A stretch of 64,000 nt of DNA from Thermocrispum agreste DSM 44070 (lineage in GTDB: Bacteria; Actinomycetota; Actinomycetes; Mycobacteriales; Pseudonocardiaceae). The translations under genes and the position numbers were made by a program. Shown here one piece after another: positions 38,731 to 47,447 of the stretch. Under the pieces are notes generated by a model that saw nothing but the letters and a program-made list of their open reading frames with translations, did no database searches and was not told where the DNA came from. Positions within the stretch are counted from its first letter, which is position 1. Each line of letters starts with the position of its first letter. Location of the stretch: positions 863,332 through 927,331 of the forward strand of contig NZ_KE386603.1 in NCBI RefSeq assembly GCF_000427905.1, written 5' to 3'.

Positions 38731-39557
38731 CTGGCCGCCTTTCCCTCGAAGCCCATGGTAGTCGCCGGTTATGACAGTGTCTCGCAACTGCTTTTGCGCG
38801 GGCTGCCAGGGGTCCGGCCGGGACGAGTCGTCATCCCGGCCGGTGCGATGCGGCCGCCGGGCTTCGCCACCGGGTATGTGACGGGCCGGGATGACCCGGT
38901 GCCGACGCATGGGAGCTTCGCAGGGTGTTCCGGAGCCGGTGGGATGTGTGGCTCGCGAGGCGTTTCCGGCAGGGGTGGCCGGTCCGGCTTGGCTGGCCTT
39001 TATGTCACGGGAACTTTCCGGTACGGGCGGCGTGTGACATCCCAGAGGCTTCCGGCGCGTACGGCATGTGACATCCCAGGGGCCTCCGGGGCGAGGCGTG
39101 CGACGTACAGGGAGTCTCCGGGGCGGGCGGCATGTCATGCCACGGGTGTTTCCGGGGCGGGCGGCGTGCGGGCGTCTGGGTCCGCAGCGGGCGAGTGCGA
39201 GGTTTGTGGGGTGTTCCGGCACCGCCGGGCATGTGAAGTCCGCTGAGTGTTTCGGCGTCAGACGACTGGTGACGTCACCCGACCTTTTCGCTGCTGACGG
39301 GACTGCGACGTCGTCGGGGCCGGGGTACAGATGCTGCGACGGCCCAGCGGGGCGGCCCAGCGGGTTAGGTCCTCAAAAGCCGGAACGCAGGCCTCGGCCC
39401 CGACGAGCCGGTGGCCGAGGGCCTGTGACGCCCTCGGGCGCGGGATGTCGCTTGGGCGCGGGACACCGACAGAGCGTGACGTCGTCGTGCGGCACGAGCG
39501 GTGCCGCACGGAGATCAGGCAGCGGGCGTTGCGCCGCCGGTGGCCGGGTAGGGCACG
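38731..39557. other. Gene-free spacer with 34-bp minisatellite
   Basis: This 827-base gap between divergent ideR and the rhodanese gene has no credible gene. Its middle (39010-39180) is a degenerate 34-bp tandem array, with looser tccgg-spaced units from 38925 to 39260. The ideR promoter should lie within about 38735-38800. Confidence 0.65.
39010..39180. repeat. Degenerate 34-bp tandem repeat
   Basis: Units of 32-34 bp start with (t/c)tccgg at about 39016, 39050, 39084, 39116 and 39150. A conserved TGTGACATCCCAG block occurs at 39033 and 39067, exactly 34 bp apart; later units carry diverged versions (catgtcatgccacggg). Degeneration increases to both sides. Confidence 0.7.
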
Positions 39558-40409
39558 ATGACCGGTATGCAGCCATTGATCACTCCCGAGGACCTGGCCG
39601 CGCAGCTCGACGGTGACCAGCCGCCCGTCGTCCTCGACGTGCGCTGGCGACTGGGCGGCCCACCCGGAGCGGACTCCTACGCCGAGGGGCACATTCCCGG
39701 CGCGGTGTTCGTCGACCTCGACAACGACCTGGCCGGGGAGCCGGGCGAAGGCGGCAGGCACCCATTGCCGGAGCCGGCCGCCCTGCAAGCGGTCCTGCAG
39801 GCCGCGGGAGTGCGTGCGTCGCGCCCGGTGGTGGCCTACGACGACGCGGACGGCTCGGTAGCGGCCCGTGCGTGGTGGCTGCTGCGCTGGGCCGGCCACC
39901 CGGCACCGCGCGTGCTGGACGGCGGTTACGCCGCCTGGCAAGCGGCCGGGCTGCCGGTGGAGTCCACGGTGCCGCAGCCCGAGCGGGGCGACTTCGTCGT
40001 GCGGCCGGGCCAGATGCCGGTGCTCGACGCCGAAGGGGCGGCGGAGCTGGCCCGGGAGGGCGTCTTGCTGGACGCGCGTGCACACGCGCGTTACACGGGC
40101 GAGACCGAGCCGGTCGATCCGCGTGCGGGACACATTCCGGGGGCGATCAACGCGCCGTTCAGCGAGCACGTCGGCGCTGACGGACGGTGGCGAGCACCCG
40201 AAGAGCTGGCCGCGCACTTTGCCGAGCTGGGCGTCGGCGACGACACACCGGTCGGGGCCTACTGCGGATCCGGGGTGACCGCCACCTCGGTGATCTTGGC
40301 GCTCGAGGTTGCCGGGCGAAGCGAACCGGCCGCGCTGTACGCCGGATCCTGGTCGCACTGGAGCCGGGACCCGCGGCGCCCGGTCGCCACCGGCGACCAG
40401 CCGGGCTGA
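39558..40409 (+). CDS. Thiosulfate/3-mercaptopyruvate sulfurtransferase
   Basis: A 283-residue two-domain rhodanese. The N-terminal domain (about 8-135) ends in AYDDADGSVAARAWW, where the active-site cysteine is replaced by aspartate, so it is structural. The C-terminal domain (about 150-275) carries the catalytic C236 in GAYCGSGVTAT. Two ATG codons (39558 and 39567) are possible starts. It resembles SseA-type enzymes that move sulfane sulfur to thiol or cyanide acceptors. Confidence 0.92.
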   Translation: MTGMQPLITPEDLAAQLDGDQPPVVLDVRWRLGGPPGADSYAEGHIPGAVFVDLDNDLAGEPGEGGRHPLPEPAALQAVLQAAGVRASRPVVAYDDADGSVAARAWWLLRWAGHPAPRVLDGGYAAWQAAGLPVESTVPQPERGDFVVRPGQMPVLDAEGAAELAREGVLLDARAHARYTGETEPVDPRAGHIPGAINAPFSEHVGADGRWRAPEELAAHFAELGVGDDTPVGAYCGSGVTATSVILALEVAGRSEPAALYAGSWSHWSRDPRRPVATGDQPG

Positions 40410-41017
40410 CTTCCAAGACGGCGCGGCGGTGCGGCGTGCCGCGAGGCCGCACTGAAAAAGCGACTGGTCGATGGCTTCCCGGCACGTTCCGGTCTCGGGT
40501 TCGCACCCGGCTTGCCGCGTCGTGCTGGCCGGGCAGCTTCGGTTCGGTGGGACCGAGGTGCCGAAAGGTCCCTGGCAGCTGGGTCTCCTTGGACAACCGT
40601 CCGCCGGGGTTCAGCTTGGCGCCGGGCTGCCCGGGGGGGGGGGTTCCGGTTGCTGGGTTGCCGGGCGGGGGAGGCTGCAGGGGCGGGGCCCGCGGGCTGC
40701 GTGGGATCGATGGGCGTCTGACAGCTGCGTCGCCTTCGGGAGGCGTTCGGCAGGCTGGTGGAGCGCGGGAGGCGTTCGGCGGATTGATGGCGCGCCGGGC
40801 GGTACCAGCGGCCTGTGGCTGCGGAATGGTGCTGGCAAGCACTCGGCGCGTTGAGGCGAACGGGCGGGCGGCTCAGGAAGCCTCCGGTAGCTGGATCGTC
40901 CCGGGCAGGCGTCCGGCGTTGTCGTGCCCGGGCAGCTCCGGCCGCGTCGTCCGGTGATCACACCTGCGGGTTCCTCGGGCGCGACAGATCGGTGGCCGGC
41001 CGGGAATAATCGCCGAT
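40410..41017. other. Gene-free spacer with G11 tract
   Basis: This 608-base gap has no credible gene. It contains a weak hairpin right after the rhodanese stop (GTGCGGC 40429-40435, GCCGCAC 40446-40452), a run of eleven G at 40633-40643 and a 14-base direct repeat gggaggcgttcggc at 40738 and 40767. The acuC promoter should be near its end. Confidence 0.6.
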
Positions 41018-42220
41018 ATGTCGGCCAGTGAAGCCTCCCCCGCGGACATGGTCCCGGCCTCGGTCGTGTGGACCTCCGAGCTGCTCGAGTACGACTTGGG
41101 AGGCGATCACCCGCTGCATCCCGTCCGGCTCGACCTCACCATCCGGCTGGCCACCGAGCTCGGCGTCCTCGACGGCGTCCCCCTGCTGGTGCCGGACCGA
41201 GCGCCGGACGACGAGATCCAGCGAGCGCACGAGCCCGGCTACCTCGCCGCGGTCAAGGAGGCCCCGGAGAACGGCCCGAACCCCGGACGGGGCCTGGGCA
41301 CGGCGGACAACCCGGTGTTCGACAACATGCACGAGTCGTCCGCGCTCGTGGTGGGCTCGTCGCTGCTGGCGGCCCAGCAGATCGCGGAGGGCCGCACCAA
41401 GCGAGCGGTCAACATCGCGGGCGGGCTGCACCACGCGATGGTGGGCAACGCGGCGGGGTTCTGCATCTACAACGACTGTGTGGTGGCGATCTCCTGGCTG
41501 CTGGACCACGGATTCGAGCGGATCGCCTACATCGACACCGACGTGCACCACGGCGACGGTGTGCAGGCCGCCTTCTACGACGACCCACGGGTGCTGACCG
41601 TGTCGTTCCACCAGCACCCGCTGACCCTGTGGCCGGGCACCGGGTACCCGTCCGAACTCGGGGAGGGCGCCGGTCACGGCTACGCGGTCAACGTGCCCCT
41701 GCTGCCCATGACCCGGGACGGCGACTGGCTGCGTGCGTTCGAAGCCATTGTGCCGGCGTTGCTGGCCGAGTTCCGTCCGCAGCTGATCGTCAGCCAGTGC
41801 GGAGTGGACTCGCACGTCGAGGACCCGTTGGCGGAGCTGGCGCTGACGGTCGACGGGCATCGGGAGATCTATCGCAGGATCCGACGGCTCGCCGAGGACT
41901 ACGCGGACGGTCACTGGCTGGCGCTCGGCGGCGGGGGTTATCAGCTGGTCCGCGTCGTGCCGCGGTCGTGGACGCACCTGCTGGCCACCGCGCTGGACCG
42001 GGATCTGGCTCCCGAGACACCACTCCCGCAAGGCTGGTTGCGCATCGCCCGCCGCACCTCCCCGAACAGCCACCTGCCCACGACGATGTCCGACGGGGCG
42101 GACACCTCGTTCGAGCCGTGGGGTGGCGATGCCGACCGCCAGGTGGATGCGGCCATCGTGCAGGCGCGCCGGGCGGTCTTTCCGCTCCACGGTCTCGACC
42201 CCGACGATCCGAGGGATTGA
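41018..42220 (+). CDS. acuC: AcuC-type lysine deacetylase
   Basis: A 400-residue zinc-dependent histone-deacetylase-fold enzyme. The metal/active-site motifs YIDTDVHHGDGVQAAFYDD and LIVSQCGVDSH are intact, and GGLHHAMVGNAAGFCIYND holds the catalytic tandem histidines. AcuC enzymes remove acetyl or acyl groups from acetyl-CoA synthetase and other proteins. Only five bases separate its stop from the acetyltransferase gene downstream, so the writer and eraser are in one operon. Confidence 0.93.
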   Translation: MSASEASPADMVPASVVWTSELLEYDLGGDHPLHPVRLDLTIRLATELGVLDGVPLLVPDRAPDDEIQRAHEPGYLAAVKEAPENGPNPGRGLGTADNPVFDNMHESSALVVGSSLLAAQQIAEGRTKRAVNIAGGLHHAMVGNAAGFCIYNDCVVAISWLLDHGFERIAYIDTDVHHGDGVQAAFYDDPRVLTVSFHQHPLTLWPGTGYPSELGEGAGHGYAVNVPLLPMTRDGDWLRAFEAIVPALLAEFRPQLIVSQCGVDSHVEDPLAELALTVDGHREIYRRIRRLAEDYADGHWLALGGGGYQLVRVVPRSWTHLLATALDRDLAPETPLPQGWLRIARRTSPNSHLPTTMSDGADTSFEPWGGDADRQVDAAIVQARRAVFPLHGLDPDDPRD

Positions 42221-42225
42221 CGGCC

Positions 42226-45201
42226 ATGACCGAGACACCGAACGAGCCGGCGGACACCGCCGGGCCGACACCGGACCCCGAGGCCACCGGGGCGGCCGAT
42301 GCCGTCGCCCGAGGCGGCGTCGGCGAGGACACCGAACCGGCGAAGTCCGACGCCGCCGCCACCGGCGGTCAGGACGGCTCGAACAGCAGCGGATCCGGCG
42401 AAAAGCAGGCAGCTGAACGCTCCGCGGAGACCGCCAAGGGCGGTGACCACGCCGAGCGTCGCCACCGGCGGGCCAGCCAAGCGGAGCAGCCCGGTCCGCG
42501 CGACCCCTACGACTACCCGCGCAACTGGGAAGCCGACGTCGTCCTGTCGGACGGCGGGACGGTGCACATCCGGCCGATCGTCCCCTCGGACGCCGACGCC
42601 ATCGTGGCGCTGCACGGCAGGCTCAGCGAGGAAACCCGCTACCTGCGCTACTTCGGCGCTTACCCCCGGATCCCGCCGAAGGACCTGGAGCGGTTCACCG
42701 TCGTCGATCACTACAACCGGGTCGCGCTGGTCGCGGTGCTCGGCGACGACGTGGTGGGCGTCGGGCGGTACGAGCGCATCGGGGAAGGCTCCCCCAACGC
42801 CGAGGTCGCCTTCGTCGTCGACGACGCCCATCAGGGGCGCGGCCTGGGGTCGATCTTGCTGGAGCACCTCGCCGCGGCGGCTGCCGAATGCGGCGTCGAA
42901 CGCTTCGAGGCCGAGGTGCTCAGCGAGAACCGGGTGATGATGCGGGTGTTCACCGACGCCGGCTACCACGTCACGAAGGAGTACGAGTACGGCACGCTGC
43001 ACCTGGAGTTCGACATCGACCCCACCGAGGAGTCGCTGGCCGTGGCGCGCGCCAGGGAACAGGCCGCCGAGGCGCGCAGCGTCCACAACCTGCTGCATCC
43101 GCGCTCGGTGGCGGTCATCGGTGCCTCCGCTGATCCGGGCAAGATCGGCTACGTCGTCCTGTCGAACCTGGTCAGCGCAGACTTCGCGGGAACGGTGTAC
43201 CCGGTCAACGACAACCGGGAGTCGGTCCGGGGAGTCAAGGCCTACCCGAGCGTGGTGGACATCCCGGACGAGGTCGACCTGGCCGTGGTCGCGGTGCCCG
43301 CCGAGAAGGTGTTCGACGTCCTCGACGGCGCTCTGGAGAAGGGTGTCAAGGCCCTGGTGATCGTCTCGGCGGGCTTCTCCGAAGCCGGACCGCACGGCCT
43401 GCACGCCGAGCTCCAGCTGGTCGGGGAAGCCCGCGCGCACGGCATGCGCCTGGTCGGGCCCAGCGCACTCGGCGTGCTCAACACCGACCCGAAAGTGCGG
43501 CTCAACGCCACGCTGGCGCCCTGGATGCCGGGACGGGGCCGGACCGGATTCTTCTGTCAGTCCGGCGCGCTCGGAGTCGCGATCCTCGCCGACACGGCCA
43601 AGCGCGGCCTCGGCTTGTCGACGTTCGTGTCGGCGGGGAACCGGGCCGACGTTTCGGTGAACGACCTCCTGCAGTACTGGGAGACCGACCCGGCGACCGA
43701 CACCGTCCTGCTGTATCTGGAGTCGTTCGGCAACCCGCGCAAGTTCGCCCGCTTGGCACGCCGCCTGGCCAGGAAGAAGCCGATCGCGGTGGTGCGTGCC
43801 GGGCGGCACGCCGTCAGCCGGGAGTTGGCCGCGGCGTCGGCGCAGGTCGACGAGGCCGCTGTGCAGGCGCTGTTCGAGCACGCGGGCGTCATCCGGGTCG
43901 ACACACTGGCGCAGCTGTTCGACGTCGCCCTGGTGCTGGCGCACCAACCTCTGCCCCAAGGGCCGAGCGTCGCGATCGTGGGCAACTCGACTGCGGTCGG
44001 GGCGCTGGCCGCCGACACCGCGATGGCGCTCGGCCTCACGGTGGCGTACGACCCGGTTGACGTCGGACCGCAGGCGGGCCCCGAGGAGTTCGGTGCCGCG
44101 GTCCGGGATGCGGTTCGCGACCCCGACGTCGACTCGCTGGTGGTCGTGTGGGCGCCGCCGGTGTCCCAGGACGCCGCGCCCTACGCGGAAGCAGTCCGCA
44201 AGGTCGTGGGCGATGCGGACCAGCAGACCAAGCCGGTCGTGTCGACGTTCCTGGCCGTGGAAGGCGTGCCCGAGTCGCTGGCGGTCCGCTCCGAGGACGG
44301 CACCCCGACCCGCGGCTCGATCCCTTCGTATCCGACCCCGGAGCGCGCTGTGACGGCGTTGGCGCGCGTAACCCGGTACGCCGCGTGGCGGCAGCGGCCG
44401 TCCGGGTCGCTGGTGCGGCCCGAAGGGGTGCATCCGGAGCGTGCGCAGCAGGTCGTCCGGGAGATTCAGGCCGAGTCAGGGCGCACCGGCTGGCTGAGCG
44501 ACGAGCAATGCATCGCACTGCTGGACTGCTACGGCATCGAGATCCTGCCGCACGAGCGGGTCGGTTCGGCCGACGAAGCGGTCGCCGCGGCCGAGCGGCT
44601 GGGGTACCCGGTGGCGGTGAAGTCGGTGGACGAGCGGCTGAGCAGGCGCCCGGACCTGTCCGGTGCCCGGCTGGATCTCATCGACGAGCGGCAAGTGCGC
44701 GCGGCCTATGCCGACTTGCAGCGGATCTCCGGTACACCGGGCGCGCTGGTGCAGCAGATGGCGCCGCGCGGCAGCTCCTGCGCGATCGGCCTGCAGGACG
44801 ACCCGTCGTTCGGCTCGCTGGTCTCGTTCGGGCTGTCGGGCGTGCTGGGCGACCTGATCGGCGATCGCGCGTACCGGATCGTGCCGTTGACCGACATCGA
44901 CGCGGCGGATCTGGTGCGGGAGCCGCGCTCGGCTGCGTTGCTGACCGGCTATCGCGGTGACGAACCCGCCGACCTCGGTGCGCTCGCGGACCTGGCGTTG
45001 CGCGTGAGTGCGCTGGCCGAGGACCTGCCGGAGATCAGGGAACTCAGCCTGGACCCGGTGATCGCCAACCCGGACGGTGTCGTCGTGGTGGCGGCCAAGG
45101 TCCGCATCGGCGATCCGCCCGCGCGGCCCGACACCGGGCCGCGCCGCTTGCCCTCGATCACCGAGCACGTCCGCTTCACCACGTCGGGACGGAACACGTG
45201 A
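42226..45201 (+). CDS. Pat-type protein lysine acetyltransferase fused to NDP-forming acyl-CoA synthetase domain
   Basis: A 991-residue protein. Residues 1-95 are acidic and disordered. A GNAT acetyltransferase domain spans about 100-265, with the acetyl-CoA loop QGRGLG at 203-208. From about 285 to the end it is the ADP-forming acyl-CoA synthetase fold (CoA-binding HPRSVAVIGASADPGKIGY, then ligase and ATP-grasp regions). N-terminal GNAT order matches Streptomyces Pat rather than Salmonella Pat, where GNAT is C-terminal. In enterobacterial Pat the synthetase part lacks activity; I cannot tell here. Likely target: acetyl-CoA synthetase, reversed by AcuC. Confidence 0.92.
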   Translation: MTETPNEPADTAGPTPDPEATGAADAVARGGVGEDTEPAKSDAAATGGQDGSNSSGSGEKQAAERSAETAKGGDHAERRHRRASQAEQPGPRDPYDYPRNWEADVVLSDGGTVHIRPIVPSDADAIVALHGRLSEETRYLRYFGAYPRIPPKDLERFTVVDHYNRVALVAVLGDDVVGVGRYERIGEGSPNAEVAFVVDDAHQGRGLGSILLEHLAAAAAECGVERFEAEVLSENRVMMRVFTDAGYHVTKEYEYGTLHLEFDIDPTEESLAVARAREQAAEARSVHNLLHPRSVAVIGASADPGKIGYVVLSNLVSADFAGTVYPVNDNRESVRGVKAYPSVVDIPDEVDLAVVAVPAEKVFDVLDGALEKGVKALVIVSAGFSEAGPHGLHAELQLVGEARAHGMRLVGPSALGVLNTDPKVRLNATLAPWMPGRGRTGFFCQSGALGVAILADTAKRGLGLSTFVSAGNRADVSVNDLLQYWETDPATDTVLLYLESFGNPRKFARLARRLARKKPIAVVRAGRHAVSRELAAASAQVDEAAVQALFEHAGVIRVDTLAQLFDVALVLAHQPLPQGPSVAIVGNSTAVGALAADTAMALGLTVAYDPVDVGPQAGPEEFGAAVRDAVRDPDVDSLVVVWAPPVSQDAAPYAEAVRKVVGDADQQTKPVVSTFLAVEGVPESLAVRSEDGTPTRGSIPSYPTPERAVTALARVTRYAAWRQRPSGSLVRPEGVHPERAQQVVREIQAESGRTGWLSDEQCIALLDCYGIEILPHERVGSADEAVAAAERLGYPVAVKSVDERLSRRPDLSGARLDLIDERQVRAAYADLQRISGTPGALVQQMAPRGSSCAIGLQDDPSFGSLVSFGLSGVLGDLIGDRAYRIVPLTDIDAADLVREPRSAALLTGYRGDEPADLGALADLALRVSALAEDLPEIRELSLDPVIANPDGVVVVAAKVRIGDPPARPDTGPRRLPSITEHVRFTTSGRNT

Positions 45202-45257
45202 TCCGCCGCCCGTGCAACCCGGGACGGCGGTCGTTCCGTCCTGGAGGCATGAAGCAC

Positions 45258-45830
45258 ATGAAGTGGATGAACGCGATTGCCGGGTCGGCTGTGGTGGTCA
45301 TGGTGCTCGCCGGATGTGGCGGCAACGGGGCCGGTGCTCCGGATTCCGGGGCGGGCGAGACGGCCGGTGGGGGGTCGTCGGCACCGGTGGCCGCACCGGG
45401 CACCAAGCCGGGCGACAAGCCCGCCTCGCCCGGCGGGACACCGGACGAGTCGGTGAGCCATCCCGCCGGGAAACCGGGTGCCGGCGCACCCGGCGCGGAC
45501 CGGCCGAACGCGAGCCGGCCACCCGAGGGTGGGAAGGCGGTGCCCGCCAAACAGATCAAACCGGACGGCCTGCCCAAGGACCATCCCAAGAAGGCCGTGG
45601 TGAAGGGCACCACGCTGGCCATCGCCGCCCAGGAGGGCGGATGCGCCGTGGCCAGCGCGGAGCTGGGGAAGCAGACCGCGGCGCAGGTCGAGGTGACCGT
45701 GGTGCTGACCGAGCCCAAGGAACCTCGGATGTGCACCATGGACATTCGCTTCCCGTGGCTGACCGTCGAGCTGGACGAGCCGCTGGGGGACCGCACCGTC
45801 GTGCTGAAGTACGACAAGCGCAAGGCTTGA
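45258..45830 (+). CDS. Small secreted lipoprotein
   Basis: A 190-residue predicted lipoprotein with lipobox VLAGC near residue 20. A long Gly/Pro/Ala/Ser low-complexity linker (about 25-105) leads to a compact C-terminal domain (GTTLAIAAQEGGCAVASAELG..., ending TVVLKYDKRKA) with two cysteines that may pair. I prefer the ATG at 45258 because the GGAGG site at 45243-45247 is too close to the ATG at 45249. It follows pat by 56 bases and ends before a strong hairpin. Function is unknown. Confidence 0.82.
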   Translation: MKWMNAIAGSAVVVMVLAGCGGNGAGAPDSGAGETAGGGSSAPVAAPGTKPGDKPASPGGTPDESVSHPAGKPGAGAPGADRPNASRPPEGGKAVPAKQIKPDGLPKDHPKKAVVKGTTLAIAAQEGGCAVASAELGKQTAAQVEVTVVLTEPKEPRMCTMDIRFPWLTVELDEPLGDRTVVLKYDKRKA

Positions 45831-45855
45831 TCCGCGGGAGAACGTGGACGGTGCG

Positions 45856-45909
45856 ACAGGGGGCGGCCAGTACATGCCGGGGGACGGGCCGCCCCCTGTT
45901 GCGGGCTAC
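45856..45909 (+). terminator. Terminator hairpin of the acuC-pat-lipoprotein operon
   Basis: ACAGGGGGCGGCC (45856-45868) pairs perfectly with GGCCGCCCCCTGT (45897-45909), a 13-bp stem with a 28-base loop, 26 bases past the lipoprotein stop. Confidence 0.75.
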
Positions 45910-45978
45910 CGCGCGTCCCGCGGGGGTTCCGGCGGCGCGGCGGAGCTGCGGCGGCAGGAAAAAGGCCCTTTATACGAT

Positions 45979-46008
45979 CCCCCAACTGACATTGGCTGGG
46001 GAATTTTT
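45979..46008 (+). terminator. Hairpin followed by a T-run
   Basis: CCCCCAA...TTGGCTGGGG folds into a stem with a two-base bulge, followed by AATTTTT. This is one of the few places in the window with a classical intrinsic-terminator T-run. The surroundings are AT-rich for this DNA. Confidence 0.5.
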
Positions 46009-46535
46009 CGCACAAACATGACGATCCCCCGGCCTCGGCGCGGCCGCGGGCCGCGGATGTGGTGGATGGTTGCGAGCGACTGAAGTGGTCGTCGCTCGCT
46101 GGCCGAGCTCGTGTCGTCGGGCGGGACCGTGCGGGCCGCCCCTGTCCTCACGCGTCGTGCCGAGCGAGCGCCGAGCGCTGGTAACAGCGATCGGTGTCAC
46201 AGCTCGGCGGTGTCCTCGATCACTCTGAGCTACCGAATCGATCGAGAATCCCTGCTGTCGCCGCTGCCAGGATCGTTGCTCATTTTTCCGTTCTGACCTG
46301 GTAGTTCGACGTTGTTGTCAGGGCGACGACGCCATGACCGCCGGAATCACGTGGTTAGTGCTTTCGTGTGAACGCCATCACGGTGTGTGTTTGCCGTCGC
46401 TGGTGCCGTCTCGTTACCGTCGCCTGGAACGTCACGGTTCGGTCACGGCATCGGTGTGTGGCTTGCGCCGGTGAACCGGGATCCCCGCTCGGTGTGGCCG
46501 GACCTTCCCCGAGACGTACAGGAAGGCCCATCCCC

Positions 46536-47267
46536 ATGCGACGCAGGCGAGTTGTCGCCGCGGTCATTGCCGCGGGTGCACTGGCCCCCATCGCCCAGGC
46601 GCTCGGTTCCGAGCTGTCAGCCGAGCCCACCGCGGTGACGCTGCATTCACGCGCCACCCCACAGCCGAACACCGCGGCGGCGATGAAACGCGAGGAAGAA
46701 CGGCGCGAGCACTTCGAGGAGCAACGACGGCACCTCGAGTGGCTGGCGGAGAAGCGCAAGCGCGCCAAGGCCAAAGCACGGGCGGAAGCTCGCGCCAAGG
46801 CGCGTGCCAAGGCCCTCGCCGACAAGCGCGCCGAGCAGAAACGGCAGGAACGGGCCAAGGCGCGGCAGGCAGCCGCGTCGCCCGAGTTCGTCAAGCCCAC
46901 CACCGGAAGGCTGACGTCGGCGTTCGGTCCCCGGTCCGACGGCCAGCACGGCGGCATCGACGTGGCCAACGCACTGGGCACGCCGATCTACGCCGTCGCC
47001 GACGGCACCGTGGTGGAAGCCGGTCCGGCCAGCGGGTTCGGCAAGTGGGTGCGGATCAAGCACGACGACGGCACGGTGACCGTCTACGGCCACATGTTCG
47101 AGTTCTCCGTCCGGGCCGGTGAGCGGGTCGAGGCGGGCGAGCAGATCGCCGAGATCGGCAACAACGGCCAGTCCACCGGGCCGCACCTGCACTTCGAGGT
47201 GTGGCAGCACGGGTCGCAGAAGATCGACCCGCTGGCCTGGCTGAATCAGCACGGCGTCCGGCTCTGA
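46536..47267 (+). CDS. Secreted M23 (LytM-type) peptidoglycan peptidase
   Basis: A 243-residue cell-wall endopeptidase. Signal peptide to about residue 30, then a strongly charged coiled-coil (about 50-112, Lys/Arg/Glu/Ala-rich), then the LytM domain (120-240). Zinc ligands H138 and D142 (HGGID) and H217/H219 (HLH) are intact, so it should be catalytically active. I chose ATG 46536 (MRRRRVVAAVIAAGALAP) with an AGGAAGG site; an upstream frame extension lacks a signal peptide. It converges on the fumarase gene. Confidence 0.92.
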   Translation: MRRRRVVAAVIAAGALAPIAQALGSELSAEPTAVTLHSRATPQPNTAAAMKREEERREHFEEQRRHLEWLAEKRKRAKAKARAEARAKARAKALADKRAEQKRQERAKARQAAASPEFVKPTTGRLTSAFGPRSDGQHGGIDVANALGTPIYAVADGTVVEAGPASGFGKWVRIKHDDGTVTVYGHMFEFSVRAGERVEAGEQIAEIGNNGQSTGPHLHFEVWQHGSQKIDPLAWLNQHGVRL

Positions 47268-47403
47268 TCGACGGCAGCCCGCCAGCTGCGCCGATGCCTA
47301 GCCGAGGCCTGTCCCGGCTGCGCTGCCGGCCGTGAAGCGGTGTCCGGTCGTGCTGGTGGCAAGCAGCGAGTTCGGTGCCGCCCGCCGCGCACACTCCGGC
47401 ACC

Positions 47404-47440
47404 GGTGGTGCCGGGTCCACCCACCGGACCCGGCACCACC
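47404..47440. terminator. 15-bp bidirectional terminator hairpin
   Basis: GGTGGTGCCGGGTCC (47404-47418) pairs perfectly with GGACCCGGCACCACC (47426-47440) around a seven-base loop. It lies between the convergent M23 and fumarase genes, seven bases from the fumarase stop. Confidence 0.85.
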
Positions 47441-47447
47441 GAGGTCG

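Larger units (their letters stand above)
45831..46535. other. Spacer and possible structured leader before the M23 gene
   Basis: This 705-base gap has a strong terminator (45856-45909), a second hairpin with a T-run (45979-46008), and then about 500 bases before the M23 peptidase. Bases 46085-46290 are rich in short perfect stems, such as CGCTG-GTAA-CAGCG (46174-46187). This could be a long leader RNA, but I cannot assign it to a riboswitch class. Confidence 0.5.

Noticed and set aside
38925-39260. CRISPR array between ideR and the rhodanese gene
   Set aside because: Units are 32-34 bp and diverge along their whole length; there is no alternation of constant repeat and unique spacer.
41068-45201. 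Plus-strand frame of 1377 codons starting inside acuC
   Set aside because: It reads acuC out of frame and then enters the true pat frame. The first 386 codons are Arg/Gly/Pro noise; the real start is 42226.
46085-46535. c-di-AMP riboswitch before the M23 gene
   Set aside because: Context fits, but I could not find the conserved core of that class by eye, so I list only a possible leader.
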